A model generated the notes under the pieces. It was not told the DNA's origin and did no database searches. It saw only the letters and a program-made list of their open reading frames with translations. This document shows positions 17,145 through 25,601 of a stretch of 64,000 bases of DNA, one piece after another. Within the stretch, counting starts at the first letter, position 1, and every line of letters starts with the position of its first letter. The stretch is from CAYNUJ01 sp964573255 (lineage in GTDB: Bacteria; Bacteroidota; Ignavibacteria; Ignavibacteriales; Melioribacteraceae). Both the position numbers and the translations under genes were made by a program. The stretch spans positions 19,440 to 83,439 of the forward strand of contig CAZNJB010000011.1 of NCBI GenBank assembly GCA_964573255.1. The letters are read 5' to 3'.

Positions 17145-17284
17145 TCTTCAACTCCTTGATTTGAGTTGTTTAATTTATTTGTCGAATTTTTAATGAAAAC
17201 ATTTAGATGCAGTAAAGTAAATAGCGGGTAAGTGTGGAATGAATTTATTTTCTAACATTTTCAAAATAAATGAATTTAACATTT

Positions 17285-17311
17285 CAGTTGATAACAATTT
17301 ATTAACAACTG
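17285..17311. repeat. Imperfect inverted repeat downstream of arcA
   Basis: CAGTTGATAA (17285-17294) pairs with TTAACAACTG (17302-17311) with one mismatch and a 7-base loop. No U-run follows on either strand. It could be a weak terminator for the arginine deiminase gene or an operator for the gene starting at 17144. Confidence 0.35.
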
Positions 17312-17359
17312 GAATCAAATGCAAGTCGGATTTGAATGACTATTTGCTAAGAAATATTT

Positions 17360-18610
17360 TTAATCCCAAACTTCATCACGGTTAATGGGCATTGTCATGC
17401 ATCTACATCCGCCTCCACCGCGAGCAAGCTCGCTACCCTCAATAGTAATAACACATTTATCGTAGTCATCAATATTGACTTTGTTTTTGATTATATCTTT
17501 AGCATGAATAATTTCAAAACCGTTTTTATTCATTTCTTCGAGAGTATGAATATTCCGGGAGTAACCAATAACTTTTCCGGGAGCAAATGCAAAGAAGTTG
17601 GCTCCGCTATGCCATTGCTCGCGCTCTTGTGTCCATTCGTCCTTTTTTCCGCCGCAGTAAATTGGTTCTACATCCACTCCAATTTTCCTTAATGCGGTTG
17701 GTATATCATCTTCCTCTTCTATTTTTTTAACTTTTCCGTTATCAATTTCTATATGGACAGTTTCAAAATTGTGGGTGTTAAATACCACGGGTGAATAAAC
17801 CATACATTTATCTTGATCTAAAAATGTAAATACCATATCCAAGTGAATAAAGGATTCCGGTTCATGAGGTAATTCTTGAGCAATAATATGCTTGTAAATC
17901 TTTCTCTCATTGAAGTATTCCAAGAGAAAATCGACTCCTTGCGAAGAAGTTCTGCTGCCAATACCAATTACAAGTACGTCATTTCTGGCAACTAATATGT
18001 CTCCTCCCTCCATAGTTATTTTGTCGTTAAAATTATCGGACTCTTCCGGAATTATAATATCACCTCTGAGTTTTGGGTGAAATTTCATTATAGTTTCAAA
18101 TATTCTGCTTTCGCGACTGCGAACTCGGCTTTTCATTCTGTTTATTAGAATTTTATCTCCTATGGAAGCCGCAGCATCGCGAGTAAAGAAGAAGTTATGC
18201 AAAGGACGAAGTGCGTATTTCTTCTTGTCCAAAAAGTTAGTTAATGTATTTCGTTTTAACGGAACGCCTTCTATGATCAATTTAGCCAATTCTCCGGCAT
18301 CTAAATTATAAAGTTCTTCTTCCAATTCAGGCTGGTTTTCCGTTTGGCATACCATTTTTAATAGTCTTTTTTTAGCCTCTTTAATTTTTAATGTTTCCGT
18401 AAGTAAGTCCCTTATTTCGAAGGTTTTCGTGACTTTTTTAAGAACGCTCTTGAATTGGGAATATTCTTTAGAAGCAACAGCGAGATTGAGTATATCACTG
18501 TATAACGCACGTTCAGCATTTCGGGGGGTCATATTTTCAACTTCTTCGCCAGGAGTGTGAATTATGACCCCGTTTAATTTCCCAATTTCCGATGTTATGT
18601 TAATTTCCAT
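17360..18610 (-). CDS. arcA: Arginine deiminase
   Basis: 416 residues from ATG 18610; GTG at 18619 would add three residues and overlap the upstream gene. The guanidine-modifying enzyme signatures are complete: FTRDAAASIG, EGGD, HLDMVFTFLD with the catalytic His, and the nucleophile Cys in RGGGGCRCMTMP near the C-terminus. It converts arginine to citrulline and ammonia. No carbamate kinase, ornithine transcarbamylase or arginine/ornithine antiporter gene is next to it, so a full ATP-yielding ADI pathway is not shown here. The neighbour upstream is an S15-type peptidase-like hydrolase 1 base away, which hints at peptide or amino acid use. Confidence 0.93.
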   Translation of the reverse strand: MEINITSEIGKLNGVIIHTPGEEVENMTPRNAERALYSDILNLAVASKEYSQFKSVLKKVTKTFEIRDLLTETLKIKEAKKRLLKMVCQTENQPELEEELYNLDAGELAKLIIEGVPLKRNTLTNFLDKKKYALRPLHNFFFTRDAAASIGDKILINRMKSRVRSRESRIFETIMKFHPKLRGDIIIPEESDNFNDKITMEGGDILVARNDVLVIGIGSRTSSQGVDFLLEYFNERKIYKHIIAQELPHEPESFIHLDMVFTFLDQDKCMVYSPVVFNTHNFETVHIEIDNGKVKKIEEEDDIPTALRKIGVDVEPIYCGGKKDEWTQEREQWHSGANFFAFAPGKVIGYSRNIHTLEEMNKNGFEIIHAKDIIKNKVNIDDYDKCVITIEGSELARGGGGCRCMTMPINRDEVWD

Positions 18611-18611
18611 A

Positions 18612-20471
18612 TTATTCACTTAGCACGTTAAATTTTATTTTCGAAGGATAATCTTTTGTATGAAATACCTTATGAAACGCTTTTACAAAATCATTTTTAT
18701 CAGCATTGTAAATATCGCAAAAAGTTTGCGGATTTCTATCAAATAAAGGGAACCAGCTGCTTTGAACTTGAACCATTATTTTATGTCCCTTCTTAAAAGT
18801 GTGCAATATATCCTGAAGGTTAAAAGATATTTTTTCGATTTTTCCGGGAGTAAATGGTTCCGGATGCTCGAAGCTGTTTCTGAATTTTCCTCTGAAAATA
18901 TCCCCACGGATCATCATTTGGTATCCACCCATTTCAACTTTGTTCGGATTTGGTTTCGGGTCCGAAGTGCTGTCGGGGAAAACATCTATCAATTTTACAA
19001 CAAAATCTGCATCAGTTCCCGTTGTGGAAACAAACAGCTCAACTTCAATCGCTCCAGCAATTGTTAAATCGTTAGTTAGCTCATCAGTTTCAAATACAAG
19101 TACATCGGGACGGTAAGAAGCAAAACGCTGATCCTCATTCATATAATTTCTGTTGTAAAATATTTTCGAATCATGAATTTGTGCGGTATAAGGAACGGGA
19201 TTATTCGGGTCGCTTAAATATTCTTCGTATCCTTCATCAATCTCTGAACGGGAACTTACTAATTTCTCGTTCGAAGAAAAGTATAACTCATTTGATTTTA
19301 TATTTTTGGGCGGCCAAGAATTGAAATAACGCCATCTGTTTGTTCCCGTTTCAAACATCAGCGCTTCAGGTAATTTTATATCGCCTTTATCCTTTAAGAA
19401 ATAATTGAAGAAGGGAAGCTCAATATTTTTGCGGTAAAACTCGCTTGTATTTTCTCCGAAATTCATTTCACCATAACTCGAAACTTCTTCCCGCGACCAT
19501 GCACCGTGTGTCCAAGGCCCCATTACCAGCATATTAAAAATATCTTTATTCTTCTTTTCGATTGCTGAGTATGTGTGCAATGCTCCGTACAAATCTTCTC
19601 CGTCGAACCATCCTCCGACAGTCATTACGGATGTATTAACATTATCGAAATGGTTCAAGGTATTTCTTGACTTCCAAAATTGATTGTAACTTCCATTGGA
19701 CATTGCTTGATTCCAAAATTCAACGTTGCCTTTTAATATTTTTTCGTTGAAATTCTTCAAAGGTCCCATTTCGAGGAAAAACGAATAAGCATCGGGTGAA
19801 TCATATTTTGGTGCGCTTGTCCAGTGAGTTGTGAGCGTATCTCTTGGTTGACCGAATACTTTGAAGAAATTGAAAGCCATCATTAGCGTAAAAGCGCCGT
19901 TGTGATGCATGTCGTCGTCGATAAACCAATCGGCAATCGGTGCTTGAGGAGATACTGCTTTTATTGCCGGATGTCCGCTCATTGCAGCCATAGCAGCGTA
20001 GAAACCCGGATAAGAAATTCCCCAGAAACCTACTTTGCCGTTATTGTTAGGAATATTATTAATCAGCCATTCTACGGTGTCGTATGTATCGCTTGCTTCG
20101 TCGGTTTGTTCCCCTTTTTTATTCGGAATAAAAGGACGCATATCAACGAACTTTCCTTCGCTCATAAACTTACCGCGTACATCTTGGAATGCTATTATGT
20201 AATTTTCATCCAAAAAATGTTTGTAGCGGAGCAATCTTTTACTGAATTTATCCTCTCCGTATGGTCCAACGCTGTATGGCGTTCTCCAAATTAAGATCGG
20301 GTGTTTTTCGGTAGTATCCTTAGGCATGTAAACGGCGGTGAAAAGTTTTACACCGTCCCTTACCGGAATTCTGTATTCCTTTTTTATATAATGCTCTTTT
20401 ATGTCGTAATTGTTTTGTGCGTTTATTGCAAATGCAAAGATCAATGTGATATATATTATTATTCTTTTCAT
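18612..20471 (-). CDS. Secreted S15/CocE-family serine hydrolase
   Basis: 619 residues with a signal peptide (about 1-18). The alpha/beta-hydrolase domain has nucleophile S153 in GFWGISYPGF, an acid in the GEDLYGALHTY region and the His in GPWTHGAWS. The C-terminal third is the jelly-roll domain typical of X-Pro dipeptidyl-peptidases and cocaine-esterase-like enzymes. The family includes X-Pro dipeptidyl-peptidase, glutaryl-7-ACA acylase and esterases, so the substrate is open. It is cotranscribed with arcA. Confidence 0.9.
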   Translation of the reverse strand: MKRIIIYITLIFAFAINAQNNYDIKEHYIKKEYRIPVRDGVKLFTAVYMPKDTTEKHPILIWRTPYSVGPYGEDKFSKRLLRYKHFLDENYIIAFQDVRGKFMSEGKFVDMRPFIPNKKGEQTDEASDTYDTVEWLINNIPNNNGKVGFWGISYPGFYAAMAAMSGHPAIKAVSPQAPIADWFIDDDMHHNGAFTLMMAFNFFKVFGQPRDTLTTHWTSAPKYDSPDAYSFFLEMGPLKNFNEKILKGNVEFWNQAMSNGSYNQFWKSRNTLNHFDNVNTSVMTVGGWFDGEDLYGALHTYSAIEKKNKDIFNMLVMGPWTHGAWSREEVSSYGEMNFGENTSEFYRKNIELPFFNYFLKDKGDIKLPEALMFETGTNRWRYFNSWPPKNIKSNELYFSSNEKLVSSRSEIDEGYEEYLSDPNNPVPYTAQIHDSKIFYNRNYMNEDQRFASYRPDVLVFETDELTNDLTIAGAIEVELFVSTTGTDADFVVKLIDVFPDSTSDPKPNPNKVEMGGYQMMIRGDIFRGKFRNSFEHPEPFTPGKIEKISFNLQDILHTFKKGHKIMVQVQSSWFPLFDRNPQTFCDIYNADKNDFVKAFHKVFHTKDYPSKIKFNVLSE

Positions 20472-20631
20472 TTGTAAATCCGTAATTGTTTTTCAATTGA
20501 CTGCGCAATTTAATAAAATGAAATAAAACGAAAAATCGTTACAGAAATATCTCTTGCTTAATGCAAAACATTTTATTGGTAAAAGCTTTATTTTTCAAGG
20601 TTATTATGAAGTAATTATTGAATTAAAATCT

Positions 20632-21207
20632 ATGACAGAATTTTTATATGATATAGACAAGGCATTATTTTATTTCATCAATCATACTTTATCGAATCCG
20701 TTGTTCGATAAGTTGATGCCTTTTCTAACGGATCCTAAACATTGGTTTATTGCTTATGTGATTTTACTTGGCATTTTATACACTAAAGGCGGTAGAGTCG
20801 GAAAAATTGCCACAGTAGGAACGATATTTTTAATTGCGTTTTCAGATCAATTAAGCAGCAATCTATTAAAACATTTATTTGAAAGAATAAGACCTTGTAA
20901 TGCGTTACCAGATGTAAATATTTTGGTGTTCTGTTCAAGTTCTTATTCTTTCCCTTCTTCGCATGCGGTCAACAATTTTGCCGCTGCAGCCTACTTCGCA
21001 AGATTATTTCCCAAGTATAGAATTGTTCTTTATTCTACGGCTTCCATAATTGCCTTTACTCGTCCTTATGTGGGTGTTCATTATGTTTCGGATATAGTTG
21101 CCGGAGCATTAATCGGTTTAGCCGTAGGGTATTTGTTCTCTGAAATTGTTATTTTTATTGAAAGGAAATGGGATAATTATGATAAACAAAAACAAATTGG
21201 TGACTAA
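20632..21207 (+). CDS. PAP2-family membrane phosphatase
   Basis: 191 residues from ATG 20632 (an upstream ATG at 20554 would add 26 residues without membrane or domain features and is not preferred). All three PAP2 motifs are present: K-H-L-F-E-R-I-R-P, PSSHAVNN and RPYVGVHYVSDIVAG. Five or six membrane helices are predicted. Likely substrates are lipid phosphates such as undecaprenyl diphosphate or phosphatidylglycerol phosphate. It overlaps the following AMP nucleosidase gene by 29 bases. Confidence 0.9.
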   Translation: MTEFLYDIDKALFYFINHTLSNPLFDKLMPFLTDPKHWFIAYVILLGILYTKGGRVGKIATVGTIFLIAFSDQLSSNLLKHLFERIRPCNALPDVNILVFCSSSYSFPSSHAVNNFAAAAYFARLFPKYRIVLYSTASIIAFTRPYVGVHYVSDIVAGALIGLAVGYLFSEIVIFIERKWDNYDKQKQIGD

Positions 21208-21970
21208 ACTGGATATTGCAAAAAATTGGCTTCCGCGTTATACCGGAAGTGAAATAGATAAACTTGGCGATTATTTACTTTTAACGAATTTTGCTAATTA
21301 CGTAACAAGATTTGCCGAGCAATTTAACTGCGATATTACCGGAGAAAACCGTCCGATGCAGACGGCTACCAATACTGCCGGATTATCCATAATCAATTTT
21401 GGAATGGGATCTCCAAATGCAGCAACCATAATGGATTTATTAACTGCCCGCAAACCCAAGGGAGTTCTCTTTTTGGGGAAATGCGGAGGGTTGAAAAGAT
21501 CTACCGAACTCGGTCATTTTATTTTACCTACTGCTGCAATAAGGGGTGAAGGTACTAGTAAAGATTATTTCCCACCCGAAGTGCCTGCTTTGCCTTCATT
21601 TAAATTACATAAATTTGTATCCGATAAAATTATTCAGCATAATCACGAATATCGAACAGGTGTTATTTATACCACAAATAGACGAGTTTGGGAGTGGGAC
21701 GATAATTTTAAGGAGTATCTCAGAAAGATTGGAGCAATCGGGATTGATATGGAAACGGCTACAATCTTTATTGTCGGTTATGCTAACGAAATTGCAAGGG
21801 GCGCTTTGCTTTTGGTTTCCGATCTTCCTATGATGCCGGAAGGAATAAAAACCGAGGAAAGCGATAGAATGATTACTAAAAATTTTGTCGATCTTCATCT
21901 TCAAATCGGTATTGAAGCAATGACCGAAATAGGCGTGAAGGGTGAAAAAATTAAACATTTTAGATTTTAA
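21179..21970 (+). CDS. amn: AMP nucleosidase (short Bacteroidota form)
   Basis: 263 residues from ATG 21179, inside the end of the PAP2 gene; an in-frame ATG at 21146 is less likely. Motifs of the purine nucleosidase/phosphorylase fold: NWLPRYTGS near the N-terminus, GMGSPNAATIMDLL, LFLGKCGGLK, RGEGTSKDYFP, and GIDMETATIF for base and ribose recognition. The enzyme splits AMP into adenine and ribose 5-phosphate. This form lacks the large N-terminal domain of the E. coli enzyme. Confidence 0.9.
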   Translation: MINKNKLVTKLDIAKNWLPRYTGSEIDKLGDYLLLTNFANYVTRFAEQFNCDITGENRPMQTATNTAGLSIINFGMGSPNAATIMDLLTARKPKGVLFLGKCGGLKRSTELGHFILPTAAIRGEGTSKDYFPPEVPALPSFKLHKFVSDKIIQHNHEYRTGVIYTTNRRVWEWDDNFKEYLRKIGAIGIDMETATIFIVGYANEIARGALLLVSDLPMMPEGIKTEESDRMITKNFVDLHLQIGIEAMTEIGVKGEKIKHFRF

Positions 21971-21981
21971 TTGGAGTATGT

Positions 21982-22404
21982 ATGAAAAGATTAATTTCAT
22001 TAATCTTATTGTTTTCAATTTTTTCTACCGCTTCCGGTATGCCTCTTATAGAGGAAAATCACAATTCGGCTGAGAAGACTTTGAGACAAATTTTTGACCT
22101 TGTGAAATCAGGTGACTTTAACGCCGCGTTGCAATTTGTAGCCCTGCCTAAAAAAAGTAAGAAAAATGATGAATGGACCGTGGTTGACAAAAAGAATAAA
22201 GGTGAAGTTAAAGCAGGGAAGCGCCTTTTGAGTAGAATTAAAAAATACTTAAAGATCTCGGATGGATATAAAATTGAAAGGTCTGAAAGTGATGGCAATA
22301 TAAGTGTAGTTGCGGTTAAGTTTAGCAATAAAGGCAGAAAAATTAAAATTGAATTCGAATTTGTAAAAATGAAGACTAATTATTTTTTGGTTGACATAGA
22401 TTAA
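21982..22404 (+). CDS. Small exported protein of unknown function
   Basis: 140 residues with a signal peptide (about 1-19). The mature part has an N-terminal helix pair (TLRQIFDLVKSGDFNAAL) followed by basic beta-strands, the arrangement of cystatin/NTF2-like small periplasmic domains, but no family is recognised with confidence. It starts 11 bases after amn and ends 1 base before the next gene. Confidence 0.75.
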   Translation: MKRLISLILLFSIFSTASGMPLIEENHNSAEKTLRQIFDLVKSGDFNAALQFVALPKKSKKNDEWTVVDKKNKGEVKAGKRLLSRIKKYLKISDGYKIERSESDGNISVVAVKFSNKGRKIKIEFEFVKMKTNYFLVDID

Positions 22405-22405
22405 A

Positions 22406-22852
22406 ATGGCTGATAAATCGTTATTCGAAAAATTAGATAACTTTTTTATCGCTACAATCTCTATTATGCTCTTTTCCGGAATTACCGTCTATTTTCTTAC
22501 CCGCAACGGATATAGAATAGCCGTTAATCTGACTTCGGATGAAACCGGTTTGATCGCAATTCTGGTAACCACCCTTGCAGTTCTTATTATTAAAATTTTC
22601 GAAAAAAAATTAAGTGCTACTTTTTCGGACAAATCCCAAAAATCAAATTATTTTAAGAAAATCACAATAATTCGTTTAGGTATTCTCCTAATTGCCGACT
22701 TGGTCTTACTGTTCCTCTTTAATGTCTCGTATAATTTTATTCTGCTGTTAATCTTTTTGATATTATTTGTTTTACTTTTTGCTTATAGACCTCTACCTAA
22801 AAAATATAAGTCGGATACGGAATCTTTTGGTGATAATAAACATCAAATATAA
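22406..22852 (+). CDS. Four-helix membrane protein of unknown function
   Basis: 148 residues: hydrophobic helices at about 15-32, 48-66, 87-107 and 109-127, with Lys-rich loops and a hydrophilic tail. Not recognised. It directly follows the small exported protein (1-base gap) and precedes the DUF2892 gene, so the three probably form an operon. Confidence 0.75.
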   Translation: MADKSLFEKLDNFFIATISIMLFSGITVYFLTRNGYRIAVNLTSDETGLIAILVTTLAVLIIKIFEKKLSATFSDKSQKSNYFKKITIIRLGILLIADLVLLFLFNVSYNFILLLIFLILFVLLFAYRPLPKKYKSDTESFGDNKHQI

Positions 22853-22876
22853 AACCTAAAAATGATAGGAGGAACT

Positions 22877-23074
22877 ATGAATAAGAATATCGGAAGTGCT
22901 GATAAAATAATCCGTTATGTAATCGGTGTTGTGGTATTAGCGCTTGGATTTGTTTATGAATCATATTGGGGTTTGTTGGGTCTAATTCCAGTTTTAACGG
23001 CAACATTCAACTTTTGTCCCTTGTATGCTCCGCTAAAAATATCTACTAATAAAAGCGAGCAGTCTTCGGAATAA
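22877..23074 (+). CDS. DUF2892 (YgaP-like) inner membrane protein
   Basis: 65 residues. ATG 22877 lies 5 bases after AGGAGG, which decides the start over the ATG at 22862. The N-terminus NIGSADKIIRYVIGVVVLAL and the C-F-N-F-C-P-L-Y-A-P-L-type motif (here ATFNFCPLYAPL) are hallmarks of DUF2892. Two membrane helices are predicted. In other bacteria the domain is found fused to rhodanese; here it stands alone. Function unknown. Confidence 0.85.
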   Translation: MNKNIGSADKIIRYVIGVVVLALGFVYESYWGLLGLIPVLTATFNFCPLYAPLKISTNKSEQSSE

Positions 23075-23090
23075 TTTTATGATTTTTTGG

Positions 23091-23126
23091 TGCTGCAAAG
23101 CCTTAAATAGCATTGGCATTGCAGCA
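23091..23126 (+). other. Hairpin after the DUF2892 gene
   Basis: TGCTGCAAAGCC (23091-23102) pairs with GGCATTGCAGCA (23115-23126), one mismatch, 12-base loop. A T-run precedes it, but no U-run follows on the plus strand, so it is at best a weak terminator or an mRNA end structure. Confidence 0.4.
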
Positions 23127-23230
23127 CATTCCGATGTATATGTATTACTCTTATATTATATCCAATGTTAAATTATTGTTAATTTTTCCTTTCCCCTAAA
23201 TCGTTTCTTTTTTTCAATATTAATCCTTAT

Positions 23231-23238
23231 TAACTTTG
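23231..23238 (+). promoter_or_regulatory. Candidate -7 box of the phosphate transporter gene
   Basis: TAACTTTG matches the Bacteroidota TAnnTTTG box exactly and would start transcription about 30 bases before the ATG at 23275. The -33 position reads TTT rather than TTG. Confidence 0.4.
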
Positions 23239-23274
23239 TAAATCGGATTGGTTTAATCATTCAGAGGAAGAAAA

Positions 23275-25533
23275 ATGGAAATTTATTTATTTATTGTTGT
23301 TATTCTATTCATTTTAGCCGTTTCTGATTTGATAGTCGGTGTCGGAAATGATGCAGTAAATTTTTTGAATTCTGCGTTTGGATCGAGGGTGGCTCCGAAG
23401 CATATTATTATTCTTGTGGCGAGTGTTGGAATAGTAGCTGGAACAGTTTTTTCCAGTGGAATGATGGAGGTTGCTAGAAAAGGCATTTTTCATCCTCAGA
23501 ATTTTTACTTCCCGGAATTGATGACAATATTTCTTGCGGTAATGCTCACCGATATTATACTCCTCGATTTTTTCAATACTTTCGGAATGCCGACTTCTAC
23601 CACTGTTTCTATTGTATTTGAATTGCTTGGTTCAGCATTTGCCGTTAGTGTTATTAAAATCATCAATGCATCTCAAGATATGAGTATGTTGGCAACGTAT
23701 CTCAATATGAACAAAGCAATTGCTATTATAAGCGGCATTCTTCTTTCGATTGTTGTCGCATTTTCGGTGGGTGCAATTGTACAGTTTATTGTAAGATTAG
23801 TTTTCACATTCGATTATTCAAAAAAACTTAGCCGTTACGGCGGTATATTTGGCGGTGTTGCACTTACTTCCGTTACGTTTTTTATTGTTATCAAGGGCGC
23901 TAAAGGCGCCGCATTTATGAGTGATGATGTAAAAGCGTGGATAATGAATAACGCCGAAACTATAATTTTAGTTTCCATTGTTTTCTGGTCAATAGTATTT
24001 CAGATTTTATATGTTTTTAAAGTTAATATTCTCCGGATTATTGTATTGATTGGAACCTTTGCTTTAGCTCTTGCGTTTGCCGCAAACGATTTGGTGAATT
24101 TTATCGGTGTTCCTCTTGCAGGTTTAAGTTCTTATCAGCTTACTCTCGGTGTGGATAATCCTGAAACGCATTTTATGGATGCCTTGCAGGGGAAAATTCA
24201 TTCCGATCCTTGGCTGTTAATTGTTGCCGGATTTATAATGATAGGAACGCTATATTTCAATAAAAAAGCCAGGGGCGTAATTAAAACCTCACTCGATTTA
24301 GGCAGACAGTATGAAGGTGAGGAGAGATTTTCCTCTTCTCCGTTAGCGCGCAATATTGTTAGAGCTAATCTGGCTTTAGCGAAGGGTTTCAATAAATTCC
24401 TTCCAAAAGGATTGATGAATTTTATCAAAGCTAGATTCAAAGGTGCTAATAAATCGCTAATTAATGAAAAAGGCGAACCGGTTTCATTCGATTTGATACG
24501 TGCAAGTGTAAATTTAATTGTTGCAAGTATTTTAATATCAATTGCCACTTCGTGGAAACTTCCCCTTTCTACCACTTATGTTACTTTTATGGTGGCAATG
24601 GGGTCTTCATTATCAGATAAAGCCTGGGGGAGGGACAGTGCGGTTTACAGAATTAACGGTGTTATTACGGTAATTGCCGGATGGTTCTTTACCGCGTTAA
24701 TAGCATTTACTATTGCTGCTGTTTTCGCTACGATTATTTATTTCGGCAAGATGTTCGCAATTGTCGGGTTGTCTCTATTAGCGATTTATTTTGTTTATAG
24801 AACCCACAAACTTCATGCTAAAAAAGAAGAAGCAGAAAGTTCTGCCGAAGATGAATTGCAAGTAAGCGAAACGACTTCCGTATTCAGCACAATCGAAAAG
24901 ATGAATTCGCGCTACAAAAAATTCCTTTCGCTGTTGATTAAATTTATTGGCAGTTCGCTCGATGCTTTCGCCGAGTTTGACAGGGAGACCTTGAAACAGA
25001 ATAAAGGTTCATTGAAAAAAATAAAGAAAACCAGTAACAAAATTGTTAACGAGCTTATTTTTATTATAAAGAACCTTTCGGAAAGCGAAGTAAAGAAAGG
25101 AAGACGTTACGGAAAGATGATGGGCGCAACTCAGGAAATTTCTTACTTGGTCCGGAATATTATAGATAAACTGTATGAGCACGTTAATAATAATCATCGT
25201 CCTTTAATTAAGGAGAGAAACGATAATATAGTAAAAATAAATGATGCTCTAGCTCTCCAAATTAATAGTGCCATCGACTATTTTGAAGATTTTTCGAAGT
25301 ACACTGAATTTGTTAATAATACAGAAAAAGTATCTGCGTTATTGCAGCAACTGGATGAAGAGCAGGTGAATATGCTCCGTAGCGAAGGAGAGGATTTCAG
25401 TGCTCGAGGTAACTTGCTCTATTTGGATATTTTAACTTTTGCGGAAAACTTTTCCGGACAGTTGTACCACTTGATAACAGTTTTAAATAAAAATTACGTC
25501 TCTTTGATGGGCGATAAGAAAGAAAATGAATAA
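23275..25533 (+). CDS. PiT-family inorganic phosphate transporter with C-terminal PhoU-like domain
   Basis: 752 residues. Two inverted PiT halves are clear: GVGNDAVNFLNSAFGS with GMPTSTTVSIVFELLGSA in the first, FAANDLVNFIGVPLAG with LPLSTTYVTFMVAMGSS in the second. Residues about 535-752 are helical and soluble, like a PhoU domain, and follow an acidic linker (KKEEAESSAEDE). PiT proteins import phosphate with H+ or Na+; the attached PhoU-like part is probably a regulatory cytoplasmic domain. GAGGAAG lies 5 bases before the start. No separate PhoU or PhoB gene is adjacent. Confidence 0.92.
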   Translation: MEIYLFIVVILFILAVSDLIVGVGNDAVNFLNSAFGSRVAPKHIIILVASVGIVAGTVFSSGMMEVARKGIFHPQNFYFPELMTIFLAVMLTDIILLDFFNTFGMPTSTTVSIVFELLGSAFAVSVIKIINASQDMSMLATYLNMNKAIAIISGILLSIVVAFSVGAIVQFIVRLVFTFDYSKKLSRYGGIFGGVALTSVTFFIVIKGAKGAAFMSDDVKAWIMNNAETIILVSIVFWSIVFQILYVFKVNILRIIVLIGTFALALAFAANDLVNFIGVPLAGLSSYQLTLGVDNPETHFMDALQGKIHSDPWLLIVAGFIMIGTLYFNKKARGVIKTSLDLGRQYEGEERFSSSPLARNIVRANLALAKGFNKFLPKGLMNFIKARFKGANKSLINEKGEPVSFDLIRASVNLIVASILISIATSWKLPLSTTYVTFMVAMGSSLSDKAWGRDSAVYRINGVITVIAGWFFTALIAFTIAAVFATIIYFGKMFAIVGLSLLAIYFVYRTHKLHAKKEEAESSAEDELQVSETTSVFSTIEKMNSRYKKFLSLLIKFIGSSLDAFAEFDRETLKQNKGSLKKIKKTSNKIVNELIFIIKNLSESEVKKGRRYGKMMGATQEISYLVRNIIDKLYEHVNNNHRPLIKERNDNIVKINDALALQINSAIDYFEDFSKYTEFVNNTEKVSALLQQLDEEQVNMLRSEGEDFSARGNLLYLDILTFAENFSGQLYHLITVLNKNYVSLMGDKKENE

Positions 25534-25538
25534 AATTA

Positions 25539-25566
25539 GGCTGTGAGGATTTTTCTCCTCACAGCC
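25539..25566. terminator. Bidirectional terminator between convergent genes
   Basis: A perfect 11-bp stem (GGCTGTGAGGA at 25539-25549 with its complement at 25556-25566, 6-base loop) is followed by TTCTCCAATTTTT on the plus strand and TAATTTTATTC on the minus strand. Confidence 0.85.
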
Positions 25567-25601
25567 TTCTCCAATTTTTAATTTGGTCTATTTGGCTGAT
25601 G

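Noticed and set aside
19902..20294. 130-codon plus-strand open frame opposite the S15 hydrolase
   Set aside because: It lies wholly inside a well-supported gene on the other strand and its product has no sensible features.
20554..20631. Longer N-terminus for the PAP2 protein
   Set aside because: The added 26 residues carry no helix or motif and PAP2 proteins normally begin just before the DIDKALFYFIN segment.
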